Assembly: GCA_911728435.2 (NCBI GenBank)
Contig: OU452200.1
Location: 39,385,715 to 39,449,714 of the forward strand
Length of the DNA: 64,000 bases
Direction: 5' to 3'
Source of the DNA: Apoderus coryli
Lineage: Eukaryota; Arthropoda; Insecta; Coleoptera; Attelabidae
Below the pieces are notes generated by a model that saw nothing but the letters and a program-made list of their open reading frames with translations, ran no database searches and was not told the origin of the DNA. This document shows, piece after piece, positions 44,109 to 54,975 of the stretch; position 1 is the stretch's first letter, and the number at the start of each line of letters is the position of its first letter. The position numbers and the translations under genes were made by a program.

Positions 44109-45303
44109 CGAGGGTTGCCTTTTATATTTCGAGAACAAAAACAGATATTAATCATCGAAAATCACTTTATTGTTTTTCAAAATATTCCCCATGAAGATCT
44201 ATACACTTTTGCATGCGTTTGAACCAATTGTCGAAGCACTTTTGACACTATGATTGAGGTATCTCCAAAACATGCATTCTGAATGCAGCAACCGCTTCTT
44301 CAGGTGTCGAAAAACGTTGACCTCTCAGTTTGTTTTTACGTACGGGAATAAAAAGAAGTCATTCGGTGCCAAGTCAGGACTATACGGCGAACGACTCATC
44401 AAATCGATGTTTTAGGTGCTCAAAAATGCAGTTGTTTGAGCCGATGTGTGAGAGCTCGCATTGTCTTGTTGAAGAGTGATCCGTCTTCGGCGGTTGGTTT
44501 TCCTGATTTCTTGGAAGACAACTGGCAAACAAATGGTTGTTTACCACTCAGAATTGACTGTTCTGCGTTGTTCTAGTGGTACGGTTGCGACATGTCCAAA
44601 ACAGGAGACCATTTGCTTGGAAGTGCTTCATGCGCAAACAAGTTTTGTTGGATTTGGCTCATCTTGAAATACCCATACAGTCGACTGCTGTTTACTTTCG
44701 GGCTCATACGCGTAAATCCACGATTGATGATCTGTCACGATGTCATAGACGTGTTTGAAATTGTGTGGGATCCTATGTGAACAAATTTTTTTGACAGTCA
44801 AATGTTTATGCAATATTGAATGTATGCTGGTCCCACTAATGCCTAGGGTTGTCTCAATCTCTTGATAGGTCACATGACGATCTTGCAATATCAGTTCGCG
44901 CACAGCATCAATGGTTTTCGGAACAACAACTGATTTTGGACTACCTTCACGAAATTCGTCTTGGAGTGAACTACGACCACGATTGAATTCACCATACCAT
45001 CGATAAACACTGGTCATTGATGGAGCTTCATCGCCAAAAATTGAATTTAGTTCATCCATGCACTGTTGCTGAGTTAATTCACGTCGAAAGTTGTAAAAAA
45101 TAATCGCACGAAAATGTTCACGATTTAATTCAATTTTTGGGCCGAGATGAATCTTTTAAGTTACTGTAAACAACACAAATGGCGCTCGTATATCAAAACG
45201 TTCTGAGTACGTATAACCTCAAAAATGTCCAACTTTACGATAGAGCTGTCAGTTGCCAGATTGCAACGCCAGGGTTTCCAAATCCCGAAATATAAAAGGG
45301 GGG
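44109..45303 (-). mobile_element. DD34D mariner element, near full length, decayed
   Basis: TA flanks both ends and the TIRs (CGAGGGTTGCCTTTTATATT at 44109, CCCCCTTTTATATTTCGGG inverted at 45303) agree over most of their length. The transposase is antisense: KIELNREHFRAIIFYNFRRE, an HTH (MTSVYRWYGEFNRGR; VTYQEIETTLGISGTSIH), DHQSWIYAYEPESKQQS with the first Asp, then frameshifted text with the HDNASSHTS-type block and S-P-D-L-x-P-N-D-F-F. About 1.2 kb, close to the usual 1.3 kb. Several frameshifts; dead. Confidence 0.88.
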
Positions 45304-45379
45304 TAGAAGGAATTATTGACATGAAATTATTTTGGAAATAATCGGACATGAGATCTGAGTATGCCTTATATAATGTAGG

Positions 45380-45745
45380 GTTGTTTTTTTGAAGGCGATT
45401 TTTTAATAAAAGGAATCGTCGTTGAGCTTGGATTCACAATTACTTTCCCTTTAGGGAAAGTATTGTGAAAGCGCTGAGGTCCCCTGAGATTAAGACCATT
45501 TTCAGATGGAGTCTGTCTGTTTGTGTGTCTGTGTTCTTCCACGATAGCGCCCAAACGCTTCAACCAATTAAGTTAAATTTTGGTACTTATATGAGTTTGG
45601 AGGAATCCTATAGGATGTATAATTGAAAACATTTTTGGGTTGTACATATCTACAGTGCCTAAAAGTTTTGTAAAGGATTTTTTTGTCTATCGCTTATAGA
45701 TCTTGAGATATCTTCCGCCCACACACTTATAGGCCAACCTGTATG
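45380..45745 (+). repeat. Dispersed non-coding repeat
   Basis: CTGTCTGTTTGTGTGTCTGT and a CAATTAAGTTAAATTTTGGT segment look like a retroelement UTR. 45637-45737 matches 13170-13290. It ends near CAACCTGTATGAC. Confidence 0.65.
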
Positions 45746-45749
45746 ACGA

Positions 45750-48030
45750 CCAAATATGGTACGCCAATGGAAGACATACAGTTCGCGGGAATTTTCATGT
45801 ATAATATGAAGAGTTGTAACAAGAATGCATGAGTTCCGTAAATAATTGAGTTAATCTTTCTGCATAATATAAATTGCACAAAGAGTAATTAGGGTTTAAA
45901 ATGAGTTTGCCTTTCTAGTGTGAATGCGACCGAACTACATTTTAAATTAAAAATTCCACTCGTGTTCCAAATCCTCTCTGGCGATGTTGGCCTAGTATTT
46001 TACGTTTGTCTTTTTATTAGAGGTGTCTGTTTTGAATATGCAGTGAGACCAAATTTGTTTAATTTGTGTGGATAACCAAGTGTTTTAATAAAGAATTATC
46101 AAGCGTTCGGTAAATAAGAGATGGAATAACAACTCTTGAGTCAAATTAACAGCTTTAAAAAGGGTTTTGACTATAGATGTTTAAATGAGCGGTGGAAATT
46201 TGCATCGTTAAATTATTCTATCATATTTTTTTCCAAGTACGGACCTGAAAATGTGTTTAAGAGTAAATTGGAAATATTTTCATCATTTTAAGAGCTGTTT
46301 TTCTTGCATTTTTTACATTTAATAGTTTTTAGATGTATTACTTAATATTAGGTAAATTATTTTTAAAATCGGTCTAGTTTTAACAATTTTTTATTGCTTT
46401 ATGTTGGTATTGGTGATTTAAATGAACAAAGAAATAAGTCAGTTCGGTACTAAGGAAAAATTTTGATGATAGTTATTTTCATAACAAAACGTCCACAGAC
46501 ATGCCTGACTGATATAACAAACACGTTAAGAAAATAAAATATAAGATTCAGGTCCGTATTTAAAAAAAACAAACTTGATGGTAGTTGCTGAAAGACGAAA
46601 CGTCGGTGGTTAAATATAAAGTAAGTCAGAATCTTGTAGAGAAATTTAAGCTAAACAACTTTCTAACTTAAATCGTATCCCGGAAATAAATAGTTTTAAA
46701 ACTATTCGACAAAATCTACTTCGGCGTTTTTCACAAATCACCCTGTATATCAGAAACTAAGAAGAATTTGACAACGGATCCTGAATAGGGATCAAAAAAC
46801 GCAACTTTTCTCTAATTTAACCGACCTCGTACCTCTTAAGGTTTCTGAGATAACAATAGTGGTATCACTTAAAACGGACACCCTGTATATCGTAGGTTTT
46901 TCGTAGCATTTTAAAGACCACAAAACTGAGTAACTTTTGTCTAGTTTCACCTCGAATTTAACCAATTTTCTATCTTGTACAGTTTAAGACTATATCCCTA
47001 TGAATTAGTAGGCTCCCTGTATGTGGATTTCGCAACATAACCCTGCAGTTAATTTGTTAGGATTTCTCGCCAAACCTGGAATGAAATTAAAGCTATTTAA
47101 GCCTGAGGTTATATTTGTAAATGTATATTTTGTTTTTACGACTACGGTACAACTACTGTAATTACGTAATTTAGTCGATGGTTAGGATAAACTTATAATT
47201 AACGTTGCCCATATCAGTTTTTTTTTTTTTTGAATTTTCGGTTTTTGTTCTTATTTAATGGTTTTGTTGTTTACTTTGCATTAATTTCATTAGGTGAAAA
47301 AATTGTATTTATTTTGCTAGAATCATTTTTGCTACCTAACGATTATCATCTCTCTACACAGTAAAAAATATCCAGTGGTAATTAACATAAATAATGTTAG
47401 TGAATTTGACCAACGTAAATTTTAACACTATGGGGTAAAAGATGTTAATATGATATTGCTAGTACAAAATATATACTTTTTTAAAATAAATTTTACATTT
47501 TGGGTGTAAAACGTCATTCAATACATGTAAGCCAATTTTCCACTACACATTTACGTCAAAAATTAAGTCAGTTTAATAAAGAACAAATTCGCCAAATGAT
47601 TTATATGTACTGATGTGCGTTTCGCGTTGAAATATTTTAAATTACTTTTTGGCGACTGTTGATGTTAACAATTTAAACTCAGATTATTTCTATTATTACT
47701 CATACATGTTTATGCATGTAAGCTTTTCTAAATGTGGTAAGAGCAACCGAGCTTTTGAAGTTCCAAAGAACTTTTTACCACGAAAAACACATTGCATGTA
47801 AAAGTTGCAAAACTTTGATTTGAATCATACTTATATTTATTAGAACTTTTCTGATGTAGCTTTTAAACTTTATCTAGCAATATTTTCCATTTGACAAAAG
47901 ATATATTTGTCATCTATATAGTGAAACTTTAAATGTACCTATATATTCATTTAAATAGTTACGTTACCGTACATTGAATTGTTTGAAAGTTGGGGAATAA
48001 GTTTTAGACAATTTTATTATAGAGTTGATA
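45750..48030. other. No gene; contains several CCCTGTAT-type repeat ends
   Basis: ACCCTGTATATC at 46741 and 46883 and CCCTGTATG at 47021 mark pieces of one dispersed family (compare 1-60, 16845-16940, 63478-63510). CTGAAAGACGAAACGTC at 46588 looks like a hammerhead remnant lacking stem II. No coding region. Confidence 0.55.
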
Positions 48031-48032
48031 GC

Positions 48033-49476
48033 AAAATTTGGACATTGTTGATGACATAATTCGTGCGACGGACCAGGGCAAGAGCACGGTGCTTGTTCTG
48101 TTGGATTATTCTAAGGCATTTGACACAATTGATCATGAGACGCTTCTATCCGTTTTGAAATTTGTTGGGTTTTCTGAACAGTCAATCAGATTCTTTCACA
48201 GCTATTTGCAAAACAGGTTTCAATTTGTTCAAACAAGTAATGGGGAATCTTCAAAGGAAAGACTGACGTGTGGAGTTCCACAAGGCTCAATACTTTCACC
48301 TTTATTGTTTAACATTTACACATGCTACATAGGGTCAAGTCTAAAGCATTGCAAGGAGCATATATATGCGGATGACCGGCAAATTTACTACAGCTTTACT
48401 TATGACGACTATTATCTGGCTAATCAAGATATTAACGAGGATATTAACAGAATTGTGGAGCTATCTCAAAAGCACATGATCAATGCCTCTAAGTCTGACG
48501 TTCTTGTCTTTGGTAAAAACAGGCGCTTGTTGGAGTTGCAACTGAATATCAAAGTAAATCACTCAAGTTTAAAGTTCTCAACTTCAACAAGAAATCTTGG
48601 CTTGGAATTGGATGTCGAATTGCGGTTTAAGAAGCATGTGAGCATCAATATCCAGAGAGCATATTCGTCATTAAAGATGTTATATCCCCATAGGCATCTA
48701 CTATCACAACCTTTGAAAAAAAAACTTACCGATAGTTTAGTCTTAAGCTACTTTAACTTCTGTGATGTTGTGTATGGACCGTGCCTAGATTGTTCTGATA
48801 AAGACAGAATTCAAAAGGTTCAGAAATCATGCCTTAGATTCGTGTATGGAATTAGAAAATTTGAGCCCGTTTCGCACAAGTTGAGGGAGGCTATGTGGCT
48901 GAGCATGCAGGATCGAAGAAAGCTACATTCGCTAGTTTTATTTCATAATATAATAAATAACCATCGTCCTCCATACCTCTCTAATAAAATTAAATATAGG
49001 ACTGATATTCATACGTTGAACTTACGTTTTCGCGGACTTATTTCGCCCCCGCCTCACAAAACTTCATTATTCAAGAGATCATTTTCTTACCAAATTTATA
49101 TGCTATACAATAACATACCTGAGGACTTCAAAAAGTTAGGGGTTACAGCTTTTAAGTTTAAATACAGGAATCGACTTATGGATTTCAAATAGATTTTTTG
49201 TTTAATTTTTCTTTTCAGATTTTTTGTGGAAAGTAGTAAACTTTGATTGTAGTAAAAGGCATGACTAAGGAGTGCAGTTATTGGTCGGACGTATTAGAAA
49301 TTTAGTTCTAAAGTTATGAATTTTGGGATTGAGCTTAGAACTTTTTTAAATTGTTTTCAACTCCATTTTGCATATCAATTCAGTATTATGTTATGTATTT
49401 ATGATATTCTGACTTAATCTGTACGTTGTTATGATTTGAATGCAAATAAATGTATTATTATTATTATTATTATACT
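48033..49476 (+). mobile_element. 5'-truncated L2/Crack/Daphne-like LINE with intact RT C-terminal ORF
   Basis: The open frame 48038-49192 (384 codons) begins inside the RT: LDYSKAFDTIDHETLL (first catalytic Asp), GVPQGSILSPLLFNIYTCY, HIYADDRQIYYSF (catalytic pair), then thumb segments TRNLGLELDVELRF, DSLVLSYFNFCDVVYGPCL, RPPYLSNKIKYRT and LRFRGLISPPPHK. There is no stop before the natural C-terminus. A 3' UTR of ~260 bp ends in (ATT)n at 49454-49474. Endonuclease and finger regions are lost by 5' truncation, so it cannot move itself. The clade is from motif pattern and tail type. Confidence 0.85.
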
Positions 49477-49479
49477 GTT

Positions 49480-50370
49480 AGTTTTTTATGTGAGCTATTA
49501 AACGATATTAAAAATTCCCTAAAATCCCTTAACAGGAATTTAACTCTTTTCTTTTTTTATTATTGACTTAAAATTTACAGTTTTCCATATACATACAGGT
49601 ACTAATTTTTATCATAATTGTTGTTAAGACAGACAACCAATGTATTACATTGTTTGGCTGCACTCAGGCCTTTTCAACATGACATGATTTCTGTAATTGT
49701 GCTTCATATTGAATAAAGATTATTATTATTATTTTGGTTATTAATTGTTAACACCCGAGAGAGATCGATATATTGTGATATACCAAATCCCATTTATTTT
49801 TAAGAGACTATCAAAATACCTTATTAAAAAATAACAACTTTGACATGTATCACTTTTTCGGGCCGCCCTGTATACTTGCCATGTTTTGCAAAATGGAGCC
49901 CTGTTATTTCTACATACTACCCCATACCACGGTATATTTTCACACTGTCCCTTCTATACATACAAGCATAATCCAGATGCAATAAATAAATATAAACCAA
50001 TTTGGTGTAAATTTGTCGTACTAAACATAATTTCCCGTGCTGCCATAATGCCAAAACCATATAGTTTATTCAACGTATTATCGGAAAGTGCTTGGTGCTT
50101 CGCAGTTGTACAAATGTGGAAATTTATGTATTTTGGTAACGCTTTGTCAGCCAGGACGGCCGTTACCGTAAATACAATTAAACCTATTCGGGAATCGCGA
50201 CCTCAAAGCGTAAATACTTTTCAACCAACCCATTTCATGGCCGACCAACCACAAAATAGTTTAATTTGGCACACCGAATTGTGCGTTTGTGTGGAATAGT
50301 TTTTCAATGAAAAATATGGAAAAATATATTATGACTTGCAGTTTTTATTTTTCATGTTTTATTTGGCAAA
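49480..50370. other. Unassigned; contains a 137-codon open frame
   Basis: The frame 49886-50299 (+) is the longest unexplained one here, but its composition shows no domain, signal or repeat I recognise. GGCCGCCCTGTATAC at 49861 is another end-word of the dispersed family. Probably chance. Confidence 0.4.
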
Positions 50371-50870
50371 TTATTGATTTTTTTTAGTTTTATTATAAAA
50401 TTTATTTTGCCCCTTTTTCTACTATTTACGAACCCCTATGTAAACAAAATTGTTATGCTGCATGTAGTATCTTATATCAAAGCTATATATAAGTAGCCAA
50501 TTTTTCTGTTATATTTGGAAAAACATTTTTTTTTCGTTTTTGACCCTTTTTCGAACGCCTGTGTGAACCAGTTCATTTATGTAACATTTTTTAGCTTATA
50601 TTCTATCACCGCTACGAAAAATTATTCCGTATTCCGAATAAGTTTAGGAAGTATATATGTTTTTATTTTGACCCCTTGAACACTATTTACGAACGCCTAT
50701 GAAAACGAGTTATTTATAACACATTTTTTAGGTTATATTCTATCAAAGGTCTAAATAACTAGTCAATATTTCTGCTATGTTTAAGAAATTCGTTTTTTCT
50801 TACCTTTTTACTCCATTTTACACTTTCTTCGAATGTCAATGTGGTTTAATTGTTTAAGTTAAATATTTTA

Positions 50871-51038
50871 AGAATTGCTTGTTACATAAAGCAACAAGAC
50901 TTTAAGTTATGTTGGAAATTTGTTTCACACTATCATGCTTTCACCAGACGGCCGTTTCGTCGATCCACGACTCATCAGTGGTGATCGGCAGGCAGTGTGA
51001 CCCAAATTTCCAACATTTACAAAGATCTTATACTAGCA
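50871..51038 (-). mobile_element. Solo 168-bp hammerhead repeat unit
   Basis: From AGAATTGCTTGTTACATAAA to TACTAGCA it matches 10569-10737 at about 97%. Only one arm is present, without the loop or inner-arm sequence, so this is a monomer whose extent can be compared with the foldback element. Confidence 0.85.
50911..51014 (-). ncRNA. Type I hammerhead ribozyme, copy C
   Basis: Same fold as copy A with all core bases canonical: CTGATGA (50978-50972), stem II GTCG/CGAC, GAAA (50958-50955), CGGCCG, GTC (50949-50947). Differences from copy A lie in the stem I loops and pairs (CTGCCGATC instead of CTGTCGATC; ATGATAG instead of ATGGTAG), leaving the fold intact. Confidence 0.88.
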
Positions 51039-51359
51039 AAGAGGTACGTTTTTTTAAAATATTTTTTACCCCATTTTACACTATTTTCGACAATGTGGTC
51101 TAATATTTTATGTTCAATATTTTAGGTTATTCAATTAAATGCGCAAAAAATTATGCAGTATTTCGGATAAGTTTAAGAACTATGAATTTTTTTTAATTTT
51201 TTAACCCTCTTTTAAACCCCTTGCCTACGCTCAATGTTTCCCAAAACACAGACATTTTGTCAAAATTACTTATTTATGTATAAAATGACTAAAAAAAAGT
51301 ATTTTCAGTGAAATTAAAAAAAAAATTCATGAAACTAATACTCTCCATATAGACATAGA

Positions 51360-51640
51360 TATGTTAGTGGACAAAGCGAGATCATTTGAAGATGTATACC
51401 ATACAAGGTGAGATCATTTTGGAAAGACGAGATCCGATTTCGGATCTCTCCTTTTTCTCCGTGTATATAGGGTTTATTTGACTCAGTGGGTTGTATGGGT
51501 AGCTCGATTTTGCTATGGATCTCGTCTTGACCATTATTATCCCGACATATACAAATTTAGTTCATCCAGGTGACGGTACTGTGCTTGGATATACACACAG
51601 TGTGCAAGACGAGATCCGGAAATTTGGCAACGCAGCGAGC
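51360..51640. repeat. Cluster of GAGATC / GACGAGATCC words
   Basis: GAGATC occurs at 51381, 51409 and 51428, GGATCTCGTC at 51517, and GACGAGATCC again at 51609, on both strands. It includes GATCCGATTTCGGATC-like inverted text. Possibly the ends of small inverted elements. Confidence 0.4.
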
Positions 51641-51699
51641 GATAAGTTTGTTAGCTCTATATTTTGAATAATAAAATAGTACAGCACGAGCCGCGATTT

Positions 51700-52300
51700 T
51701 ACAGATGATTTTATGTATCATGGTGTAGACTCGATACGAAATATTATTTATATATTAAGAAATATTTTAAATTTAATAGCTTCTAATTATTTTTATAATT
51801 TTTATTCTAGTAGTTGAAATAATCTCATTTATAGAAAGAACAAAAAAGGAGCAATCCGTTCATTTCATAAATTCATGTTGGATATTTTGTGCTATGGAGA
51901 AAAAACTAATTGCCGGAAGATGTACTTAATTATTTATTTGGGGTGAGAAGTAGTAATATCAGAAGTGTAGATCAGATAGAAGTATTTTGCAACATATCCT
52001 ATATCGGGTGTTCCAACGATAAGGGTTTTTATCAATTATAGACAAACTACTTTGTGGAACATTCCGAAAATCTCGTGCAGTACTTACGTAGACATGGCCA
52101 ATTCGACTAAAATATTGTCAAGCATCTAGCACTTCCGGTTATACCGGAAGTGGATGTCAACTTCCTTATTTTAAACACGACCCTGTATAAATTATATATT
52201 CTTTTGATTCTACTTGTAATTCTAAAAATACTTCATAATATATTATACGTACTTATGTCACAGTATAATAAATAATACAGTATTCTGTCTTTCACGTTTG
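51700..52300. other. No gene recognised
   Basis: AT-rich; ends GACCCTGTATAA at 52184. Contains CACTTCCGGTTATACCGGAAGTG, a 22-bp inverted repeat (given in two parts: CACTTCCGGT, ACCGGAAGTG) at about 52131. Confidence 0.5.
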
Positions 52301-52538
52301 CAAGCCGTCCTGCGCATATCGTCGCGCATGCCGCCATTATCGGTTACAACGTCAAAATAATCGCATTGACGTAGATAGATACAGTTCACTACTGTGTTCA
52401 ATATATAGTTCATTGTCGGCGTGTACGAGATAAATAAATATTGTGTTTAAATCTAAATCTGTGTTTTGTGTTTTTGGTATAGTGTTCGTGAGAATTAAAA
52501 GGATTTTATTTTTATTAACGTGTCTTGGGATTCATACA
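52301..52538 (+). promoter_or_regulatory. Likely promoter and 5' UTR of the THAP gene
   Basis: A short CpG-containing stretch (GCATATCGTCGCGCATGCCG) stands out of the AT-rich surroundings just upstream of the first exon. No clear TATA box or initiator was fixed. Confidence 0.35.
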
Positions 52539-52639
52539 ATGAATAATCACGGAGGACATGTGTGTGTTGCAAAATGTTGTCCCAATAAGCGGTACACTTG
52601 CTCTAAACATTTTTTTCGCTTCCCCAAAGATCCTGTTAG
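52539..52639 (+). CDS. First exon of a THAP-domain protein
   Basis: From ATG the frame reads MNNHGGHVCVAKCCPNKRYT then CSKHFFRFPKDPVR and meets a consensus donor (GTTAG then GTGAGT). C-x-x-x-C followed about 12 residues later by F-x-R-F-P-K-D-P is the start of the THAP zinc finger (C2CH), a DNA-binding fold found in host regulators and in P-element-type transposases. The intron leaves two bases of a codon. The following exon with the conserved Trp and C-x2-H was not found, so the gene may continue past nested repeats or be a broken transposon. Upstream codons in the same frame lack support. Confidence 0.62.
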
Positions 52640-53504
52640 GTGAGTAATAAGTAAAAATTAAGATAAATACTAGATAATTTTACGTTTATAACAACTATTT
52701 GTATAACCGTAAAATTTATATTACGAAATGACAGTATCTAATATGTTTTTAAACTAAATACAAGTGAAACATAAACACAAGTTGTCGCGTGGCTAGTTGT
52801 TATTTTATTGACAATATCATTATAAAGTTTCAAGAAGTTTTTGCCAAAATTTGCCTTTAAAGTTGCAGTTGTTGTAATTTGTGAATTAAACTACCCGTTT
52901 AACTCACTACAACGATATTCATAATAAACCACGAAAATTGAAATAAACGCGATTTATTAATAAAGAAAAATAACAAACTAAATACAAAACTGAAACGATT
53001 TTAACTGACCAATATAATATAGAAATTGAAAACTAATCAAAAATTTGACAATCTTAATTCTTTTTTGACAATAACAACTTTTTCCAATAGTTATTATTAT
53101 TATTGTTATTAAAAATCACCCAATCATGTCGACATTTAACTGATAACACCACTCAAGGTTGTTTTCAATCACTATGACACACCACAAATATTTCTGAAAT
53201 TGACAGCGATATTATTATGTACTTAAATATTTTTACAAAAATAAAAATACAGTACTGTGGTTAGAAACCAAAAACTATAATTATTCTTAGTCAGGACCTG
53301 TTTTGTAACCCAAAATGGCGGCATCTTACGTCACACTTTTTTTCAAAGTGCGAACGTGGAGACGGAATGCTGTACTTATTAATGCTGTGCTTATGTCCAG
53401 CCGTTTTGGAAATATGTGAAATTTTATGTCAAATATGACGTTTGCCGATTAAAAAATGATAACAATTTTTTATTTTACGGAAACTTTATTAATTTAATTT
53501 ATTG
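52640..53504. other. Intron-like AT-rich stretch
   Basis: No second exon identified. CAAAATGGCGGCATCTTACG at 53312 is a short GC-richer patch. Confidence 0.45.
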
Positions 53505-53735
53505 ATGGGTTTGCAAAATGTCATCACTCTGTATAATGGGTAGCTTTTCGAACCAATGTGGGATATATTATTTTACTACAGGATGTTGGAAATCTTATGA
53601 AACACCTACTATTTGCAAAATGCATTGGCGTAACTATAAAAAATGGCTTATAATGCGGCATGTTTTTTGACTTTTAAAATTAATATCTAGTTAACTATGC
53701 ATTTTAGAGCAAACAAACCTTATATCAAAATCTCA
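53505..53735 (-). repeat. Inverted relative of the repeat at 8799-9245
   Basis: Starts GGGTTTGCAAAATGTCATCA and runs through AGAGCAAACAAACCTTATAT, matching the reverse complement of 9030-9245. Confidence 0.75.
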
Positions 53736-53739
53736 CAGC

Positions 53740-54348
53740 CACAGATCCATCCGTATGGTTTTTTTCGCAAATATTTGTATTAAATAATATATTTTGTAGT
53801 TCTCCCTTTCAACACAAAAAACCTAATAATATCTCTAATTCAGAAATATATATCAAGCAAATCTATCGCAAATCATTACACCTACATCACATATAACATT
53901 TTCAGATAGATAATATCCGAATATATATAATCCATGTCCATATTCGATAGTGTCCCAGGTCGACAGGCTTGATCCCCATAAATCAGCACAGATGCATCAA
54001 CTGAATTCAGAGTGAGGGTAGAAATAGTGTTTTGTTACTCATTTTGCACAACACGAGTTCAGGAAAGATAAATGTCCAGGCAGTTATGGCAGACGACGAC
54101 AGTAACAAACTGTGTAAGCTCTGTTGGTAATCATCGCTGTCTGTATTTATGGTTACAATCATTTTTCATCAATTTTCAATGCAATCGATATCCATAGTAT
54201 GCACGCATTGTTGGCGTTAGCTAAAGTGTGGTTAAATTTACTAATTGACTGGAAACTGTAAATACAGTTTAGGTAGCCGTTAAAAACACGAATAAATTTG
54301 GTTGAAAAATAAGTTATAGGCCATTTGATTAGCTACAAGGTATTTCCT
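53740..54348. other. No gene recognised
   Basis: Minus strand 54005-53930 shows a short coding-like stretch after an acceptor-like site, not enough to call. Confidence 0.45.
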
Positions 54349-54936
54349 CAAATATAATAATAATAAATCGTCTTTATTTGGAAGAAATTTACAAACAAGG
54401 CGAAGTTTAGCAATATGCTATTCCAAGCACTTACCCTAATTTGCAAATTACACAGACATGACAATTCACTTCTACACTACTTAGGTAGGTACTTTAATTT
54501 GTTTCGATTAACAACAAGAATACGACAACGAGACAATAAACAACAATAACAATATGCTGCAAAAGAGAAAAAAAGATATAAATTAGCATTATTATGATTA
54601 TAAAAGAGAAAATATATAATTATGATAAAAATCATCATTATTAACATTAATAATGTATAAATACATATAGCTAATCTTAGGATATAAGACAAAACACACA
54701 CATAAATGAAATATTAAATATTACACAGGCCAACACACATTTTGGTGCCTGCGATTTTTTAACTGTTCCTGAGTAATTTTTGGATGCAGAATGTAAAAAG
54801 GTTCTCAGATTTTGTCTATCAGATCTAGTTTTTGAGATTTTTTAAAAAATTGTGTATATAATTTACGTTATAACTGTTATAATATATAATATTACTATTG
54901 ACAGTTAAAAAAAACAAAGACACATGGATTTAAGTA

Positions 54937-54942
54937 TTTATT
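54937..54942 (-). terminator. Polyadenylation signal AATAAA of the 566-aa ORF
   Basis: AATAAA on the minus strand, 34 bp beyond the TAG/TGA-side end of the ORF and well inside the element's left end. Fits a short transcript with its own 3' processing. Confidence 0.6.
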
Positions 54943-54975
54943 GCAAAAACTTAATTTACATAATTACATTAGTCA

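Larger units (their letters stand above)
50372..51350 (+). repeat. Second copy of the composite repeat of 28.7-30.5 kb
   Basis: 50372-50600 matches 28890-29116 at ~90%. 51110-51240 matches 30105-30235. The end AATACTCTCCATAT matches 30411-30425. It is interrupted at 50871-51038 by the hammerhead repeat unit. Confidence 0.8.

Noticed and set aside
46588..46604. CTGAAAGACGAAACGTC as a hammerhead ribozyme
   Set aside because: Stem II is missing and the CUGANGA core is incomplete; mentioned only as a decayed relative.
49886..50299. 137-codon open frame, longest unexplained plus-strand frame near 50 kb
   Set aside because: No family, no splice or repeat support, ordinary composition; listed only as unassigned DNA.
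53930..54005. Minus-strand exon-like text SVDASVLIYGDQACRPGTLS after TCTGAATTCAG
   Set aside because: Too short, no donor or neighbouring exon, and no recognised protein.
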